A DNA stretch of 29,228 nucleotides, taken from positions 1-29,228 of the forward strand of contig USBA01000003.1 of NCBI GenBank assembly GCA_900552735.1. Reading direction: 5' to 3'. Source of the DNA: an uncultured Collinsella sp. Its GTDB lineage: Bacteria > Actinomycetota > Coriobacteriia > Coriobacteriales > Coriobacteriaceae. Positions 23,437 through 29,228 of this stretch are shown here, in pieces. Made by a program: the position numbers and the translations under genes. Every line of letters begins with the position of its first letter. Position 1 is the stretch's first letter. Below the pieces are notes generated by a model that worked only from the letters and a program-made list of their open reading frames with translations, was not told where the DNA came from and made no database searches.

Positions 23437-24099
23437 ATGTCCGAAAAGAGTGCCCTGTTCATGGCGCGCACGACGCGCTTCCACGAGTTTGCCCGCAGCT
23501 TGACGACCACCCTGGGTGTCGAGGTGAGCCTGGCTACCCCCGATTCGCCGACTGCGGCGCACGACTTTGACCTGCTGATCCTCGATTCCGACGGCATCCG
23601 CAGCGACCGCATCGATCAGATTGCCAAGTGGCTTGACGATCGCGGCGGCGTCCCCATGTTGGTGATCGTCGACGACGAGGCGCTCGGCACCCTGCGCCTG
23701 CCGAATCACGCGCATGCCGACTTTGTATGCCCCACGGCGACGCCCAACGAGCTCAAGGCTCGCGCGCAGCGCCTGATGGGCGAGGAGGAGACCGTCACCG
23801 CCGACGACGTGCTCAACATCGATAACCTCGAGATCAACCTGGCCACCTACCAGGTGACGCTCGATAACGAGCCCATCGACCTGACGCTGATGGAGTACTC
23901 GCTGCTGAGCTTTTTGGCGACGCACCCCAACCGCGCCTACAGCCGCGAGGTGCTGCTGCACCGCGTGTGGGGCTTTGAGTACTGCGGCGGCACGCGCACC
24001 GTCGACGTGCACATTCGACGCATCCGCTCCAAGGTGGGCCCGCAGATCGCGGCACACATCACCACCGTCCGCGGCGTGGGCTATCTGTTTAAGGACTAG
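23437..24099 (+). CDS. GlnR-like atypical OmpR-family response regulator
   Basis: 220 aa from ATG 23437, SD TTGGAGG. The C-terminal winged helix (about 125-220) contains LTLMEYSLLSFLATHPNRAY, EVLLHRVWGFEY and GGTRTVDVHIRRIRSKVG, very like the GlnR and OmpR group of actinobacteria. The N-terminal receiver is degenerate: the acidic pair at its start and the late KPF lysine are missing (the region reads CPTATP), while Asp50 in LLILD remains. This matches orphan GlnR proteins, which control nitrogen genes without a histidine kinase. No kinase gene is adjacent. Its position directly after the glutamine-synthetase-like gene supports a nitrogen role (inference). Confidence 0.85.
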   Translation: MSEKSALFMARTTRFHEFARSLTTTLGVEVSLATPDSPTAAHDFDLLILDSDGIRSDRIDQIAKWLDDRGGVPMLVIVDDEALGTLRLPNHAHADFVCPTATPNELKARAQRLMGEEETVTADDVLNIDNLEINLATYQVTLDNEPIDLTLMEYSLLSFLATHPNRAYSREVLLHRVWGFEYCGGTRTVDVHIRRIRSKVGPQIAAHITTVRGVGYLFKD

Positions 24100-24104
24100 C
24101 TTTT

Positions 24105-24140
24105 CACCACAAAGGGGACAGGCACCTTTGTGGTGGTTTT
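24105..24140 (+). terminator. Intrinsic terminator after the GlnR-like gene
   Basis: A perfect 11-bp stem CACCACAAAGG (24105-24115) with 24125-24135, a 9-nt loop GGACAGGCA, then GTTTT. Confidence 0.9.
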
Positions 24141-24252
24141 GCCGCAGGCCGGGTCCTTTTGGGCCTGCAACAGAACTTAAGCCTTCCTAAAAGATTGCGT
24201 TCTCATACACGTGCACCCGCATATTGGGGTACAACTCAACGTGAACAATGAT

Positions 24253-24279
24253 GGCCCGCCACATGTTTGGCGGGCCTTT
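24253..24279 (+). terminator. Hairpin upstream of htrA-like gene
   Basis: GGCCCGCC (24253-24260) pairs with GGCGGGCC (24269-24276), followed by TTTGGTTATTTG. It lies in the leader, 27 bp before the protease start, and could act as an attenuator or as a second terminator for read-through from upstream. No clear -35/-10 pair was found between 24141 and 24252, and no gene is visible there. Confidence 0.6.
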
Positions 24280-24305
24280 GGTTATTTGACGAAAGGATCG
24301 CAGCT

Positions 24306-25766
24306 ATGAGCGAGAACGATTCCCAGCGTCCCCAGGATGCGGGCCACGCCGGCGAGACGCAGCAGCAACCGCGCGTGCAGGTGGAGTCGACGCCTGCCGA
24401 CGGCAACATTCCCTACGTGCAGGCCTACGACACGCAGACCGGCAAGCCGCTGAGCGGCCAGCAGGTTGTAAACAAGCACACAGTGGTCAAGACCAAGACC
24501 AAAAAGCTGCCGATCTTCATTACGGCGCTTGCCGGCTGTGCCTGCGGCGCCCTGCTGGTCATCGCGCTCATTATGAGTGGCACGCTCGATATCGGCGGCG
24601 GCAGGAACGCCGTGACGGCGGGTGCTTCGGGTTCATCGACGCAAAAGATCACCATCGACTCCGAGGACACCACGCTGGCCGAGGCCGTTTCTGCCAAGGC
24701 CCTGCCCTCCGTGGTTTCTATTACCGCCACTTCGAGCGGCAGCCAGAATGGCTCGCTTTCGCAGTCTGCTGACGAGTCGGATAGTTCGGGCAGCGTCGGT
24801 TCGGGCGTTGTGCTCGATACCGAGGGCCACATCCTCACCAACAACCATGTGGTCGATGGCTATGACCAGTACGTGGTGACCATGGACGACGGAACCACGT
24901 ACGAGGCCGAGTTCGTGGGCAACGATGCTTCGAGCGACCTGGCCGTCATCAAGCTCAAGGATGCTGACGCCTCCAAGCTCACGCCGATTGAGATCGGTGA
25001 CTCCTCCAAGCTCAACGTGGGCGAGTGGGTCATGGCGATCGGCTCGCCGTTCGGCAACGAGCAGTCTGTCTCCACGGGTATCGTGTCGGCGCTGTATCGC
25101 TCCACGGCCATGAGCTCTACCAGCGGCAACACCATCTACGCCAACATGATCCAGACCGATGCCGCCATCAACCCGGGCAACTCCGGCGGCGCACTCGTCA
25201 ACGACAATGGCGAGCTGGTGGGTATCAACTCGCTCATCGAGAGCTACTCGGGCTCCAGCTCGGGCGTGGGTTTTGCCATTCCGGTCAACTACGCCAAGAA
25301 CATTGCCGACCAGATCATCGACGGCAAGACGCCGGTGCATCCATACATGGGCGCTACGCTTTCGAGCGTCAATGCGCTCAACGCCCGCACCAACAAGCTG
25401 AGCACCGATAGCGGCGCGTATGTGGCAAGCGTCGTCGAGGACGGTCCTGCCGCCAAGGCTGGCGTCCAAGAGGGCGATGTCATTACCAAGCTGGGCGACG
25501 ATGAGATTACGAGTGCCGATGGCCTGATCATTGCGCTGCGCAGCCACGAGGTGGGCGAGAAGGTCGAGATCACGCTCATGCGCGGCAAGGACGAGAAGAA
25601 GGTCACGGTTGAGTTGGGCTCTGACGAGGAGCTGCAGAGCCAGCAGCAGGACGACAGCGCGACCGACACCGGCAACGGCGGCATCACCGACGAGCAGTTG
25701 CGCCAGTACCTGGAGGAGCTGTTGGGCCAGCAGGGCCAGGGTCAAGGCTACGGCCAGGGTTACTAG
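24306..25766 (+). CDS. HtrA/DegP-family serine protease with PDZ domain, membrane-anchored
   Basis: 486 aa from ATG 24306, SD AAAGGA. The first 65 residues are polar and cytoplasmic; one membrane helix follows at about 68-92, so the protease faces outside. The trypsin-like domain has the triad His181 (TNNHVV), Asp211 (SSDLAVI) and Ser293 (GNSGGAL). A PDZ domain spans roughly 355-455 (GAYVASVVEDGPAAKAGVQ, GDVITKLGD). The tail is rich in Gln and Gly, ending QGQGYGQGY, and is of low complexity. In the family it degrades or refolds misfolded exported proteins. It is flanked by terminators, so it is probably monocistronic. The function is general envelope quality control rather than part of the pectin system. 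Confidence 0.94.
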   Translation: MSENDSQRPQDAGHAGETQQQPRVQVESTPADGNIPYVQAYDTQTGKPLSGQQVVNKHTVVKTKTKKLPIFITALAGCACGALLVIALIMSGTLDIGGGRNAVTAGASGSSTQKITIDSEDTTLAEAVSAKALPSVVSITATSSGSQNGSLSQSADESDSSGSVGSGVVLDTEGHILTNNHVVDGYDQYVVTMDDGTTYEAEFVGNDASSDLAVIKLKDADASKLTPIEIGDSSKLNVGEWVMAIGSPFGNEQSVSTGIVSALYRSTAMSSTSGNTIYANMIQTDAAINPGNSGGALVNDNGELVGINSLIESYSGSSSGVGFAIPVNYAKNIADQIIDGKTPVHPYMGATLSSVNALNARTNKLSTDSGAYVASVVEDGPAAKAGVQEGDVITKLGDDEITSADGLIIALRSHEVGEKVEITLMRGKDEKKVTVELGSDEELQSQQQDDSATDTGNGGITDEQLRQYLEELLGQQGQGQGYGQGY

Positions 25767-25792
25767 CGAGCCGTTTCGCACATATCGAGGCC

Positions 25793-25834
25793 AGAGGGGC
25801 TGTCCCATCAACGTGGGACAGCCCCTCTTTTCTT
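25793..25834 (+). terminator. Intrinsic terminator after htrA-like gene
   Basis: A 15-bp stem AGAGGGGCTGTCCCA (25793-25807) with 25814-25828, a 6-nt loop, then TTTTCTT. Bases 25835-26014 show no further gene or clear promoter. Confidence 0.93.
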
Positions 25835-25942
25835 ATTGATCCGTTGGGGACGGAGGAAAACGGATCATTTAGAGTTGATAAGAGCATGGTTGGATCGCGC
25901 GATCCACCCCGGTCTAGCGGCTGCCGATTCGGTGCGGTTTGA

Positions 25943-28243
<2,301 letters not shown>

Positions 28244-28262
28244 TGCATCAATAGTCAAATTA

Positions 28263-28302
28263 AAGAACCTCCCGGAAGCACGATGCCTTTCGGGAGGTTC
28301 TT
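28263..28302. terminator. Bidirectional terminator between ligA and merR-type gene
   Basis: AAGAACCTCCCG (28263-28274) pairs with 28291-28302. The right arm overlaps the stop codon of the minus-strand gene. Short T-rich flanks occur on both sides, so it can serve both convergent genes. Confidence 0.85.
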
Positions 28303-29149
28303 ACTTTGCCGAAATAACCGGCACCGTGATCTGCGTCACGTAGGTCGCGGGGTCGTCGCTGATGATGTCATCGATCAGGGCAATCTCGCGCGATGGACCG
28401 GCGGGTGTCAGGTTATGTTCGCGCATATAGCCGAGCAGCTGCTTATAGCGCGGGCCCGCTTGCCCGTGCGTGCCGCGGAAACTTATGGTCAGGCAGCGCG
28501 CGGCGGTTCGCGTCTCGACGTCGCCCACGTAATCATCGGTGTCATCGAGCAGCAAAAAGACCTCGTCGTAGCCATCAAAGTCGCCGGCTGCGAGGCGCTC
28601 GGCGCTAATCCCGACGCCTAAGTTGCCCAGAAAGACAAAGGTCTCGTGCTGGCCCTTCTGCAGCTGACGAATCTGCCACTCTAGCGCATAGGCGTCGGTA
28701 GGGTTGACGCGTTCGCGCAACACGGCGCAGCGAAGCTCGGGCGCATCGATTGTGCAAATGGTATTGAGCTCGATGTTCAAGGCATTGTGCAGCAGAGCAA
28801 GCCGGTTATCGATCTTGCGCGACACACGCTCCAGCTCACGTCGTTTGCGCTCGATGAGCTTTTGCTGCTGAGCCAGCTGCCGCTGCATAAGGTTCACGTC
28901 GCGCGTGGTCACAAACTCACGGATTTGCGCGAGCGGTAAGTCGAGAACACGCAGATGACTGATGGTATTGAGGGTGGAGAGCTGCCGCGATCCGTAGTAG
29001 CGGTACCCACTTGCCGGATCGATGTGCGCCGGGTCCAGCAAGCCCATCTGCTCGTAATGGCGCAACGTGCCCACGCTCAGGTTAAACAGGCGCGCCACTT
29101 CACCAATGCGGAGCAGGCCCTCAGTATGTTCACTTGGCGTGTCGGTCAC
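28301..29149 (-). CDS. MerR-family transcriptional regulator with GyrI-like effector domain
   Basis: 282 aa from GTG 29149, with SD AAAGGAG at 29157-29163 on the minus strand. The N-terminus has the MerR winged helix: RIGEVARLFNLSVGTLRHYEQ then GLLDPAHIDPASGYRYYG, and a long coiled-coil dimer helix around residues 80-115. The C-terminal half (about 130-282) looks like the GyrI/BmrR-type ligand-binding domain, so it probably responds to a small, possibly toxic, molecule. No transporter or target gene is within the window; it may lie beyond 29228. Nothing more can be read in the 79 bases after its start. Confidence 0.88.
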   Translation of the reverse strand: MTDTPSEHTEGLLRIGEVARLFNLSVGTLRHYEQMGLLDPAHIDPASGYRYYGSRQLSTLNTISHLRVLDLPLAQIREFVTTRDVNLMQRQLAQQQKLIERKRRELERVSRKIDNRLALLHNALNIELNTICTIDAPELRCAVLRERVNPTDAYALEWQIRQLQKGQHETFVFLGNLGVGISAERLAAGDFDGYDEVFLLLDDTDDYVGDVETRTAARCLTISFRGTHGQAGPRYKQLLGYMREHNLTPAGPSREIALIDDIISDDPATYVTQITVPVISAK

Positions 29150-29228
29150 AGGACCGCTCCTTTCGGTAAAAAGCAGGGGAGGGGCGTCAGACTCGCGTTG
29201 CCCCGCTACGCTACCAACTTGTCAAAAG

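Overview
The window looks like chromosomal DNA of a high-GC gut actinobacterium of the class Coriobacteriia, most likely Collinsella. This rests on the strongly GC-biased third codon positions, the good Shine-Dalgarno sequences, the gut-type pectin catabolism, and a glutamine-synthetase-family gene followed by a GlnR-like OmpR regulator. The taxon is an inference from style and gene content; there is no rRNA or tRNA here to confirm it.

Positions 1-16300 hold a pectin/hexuronate catabolic region. It starts with the C-terminal end of altronate dehydratase (uxaA). A GPH-type sugar transporter gene follows, interrupted by two in-frame TAA codons. Next come a GH28 polygalacturonase, an alpha/beta-hydrolase esterase, a fused pectin methylesterase/acetylesterase-like protein, an SGNH esterase, a GH105 unsaturated uronyl hydrolase, a TIM-barrel sugar isomerase/epimerase, a GltD-like FAD/Fe-S oxidoreductase and an Old-Yellow-Enzyme-type Fe-S flavoprotein. 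On the opposite strand are a FadR-type regulator, a KduD-type SDR and an RpiB/LacA-type isomerase. None of the carbohydrate-active enzymes has a signal peptide, so the scheme appears to be uptake of decorated oligogalacturonides followed by cytosolic de-esterification, cleavage and isomerisation. The SDR plus RpiB-like pair resembles the streptococcal DhuD/DhuI route, which would yield 2-keto-3-deoxygluconate (KDG) without KduI. A palindromic operator, consensus TNAACGTTCA followed by CCTA or a close variant, recurs at seven intergenic sites and ties the two strands into one apparent regulon.

Positions 16300-19870 hold a gluconate-type module: the divergent FadR-like regulator, a GntP-family permease and an IlvD/Edd-family dehydratase. 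The likely product is again KDG, so three routes (UxaA, DhuI/KduD, IlvD-like) converge on it. Positions 20000-21900 carry a second GntR/FCD regulator and a LacI-family regulator; the latter is a candidate, unproven, for the AACGTT operators.

Positions 22000-29228 are mostly housekeeping: a glutamine-synthetase-family protein that has lost several active-site residues, an atypical GlnR-like regulator, a membrane-anchored HtrA protease with PDZ domain, NAD-dependent DNA ligase LigA, and a MerR regulator on the minus strand. Strong intrinsic terminators separate several of these units.

The points most worth following up are the broken transporter, the bifunctional pectin esterase, the redox pair in a pectin locus, the degenerate glutamine synthetase next to a GlnR-like protein, and several intergenic inverted-repeat elements.
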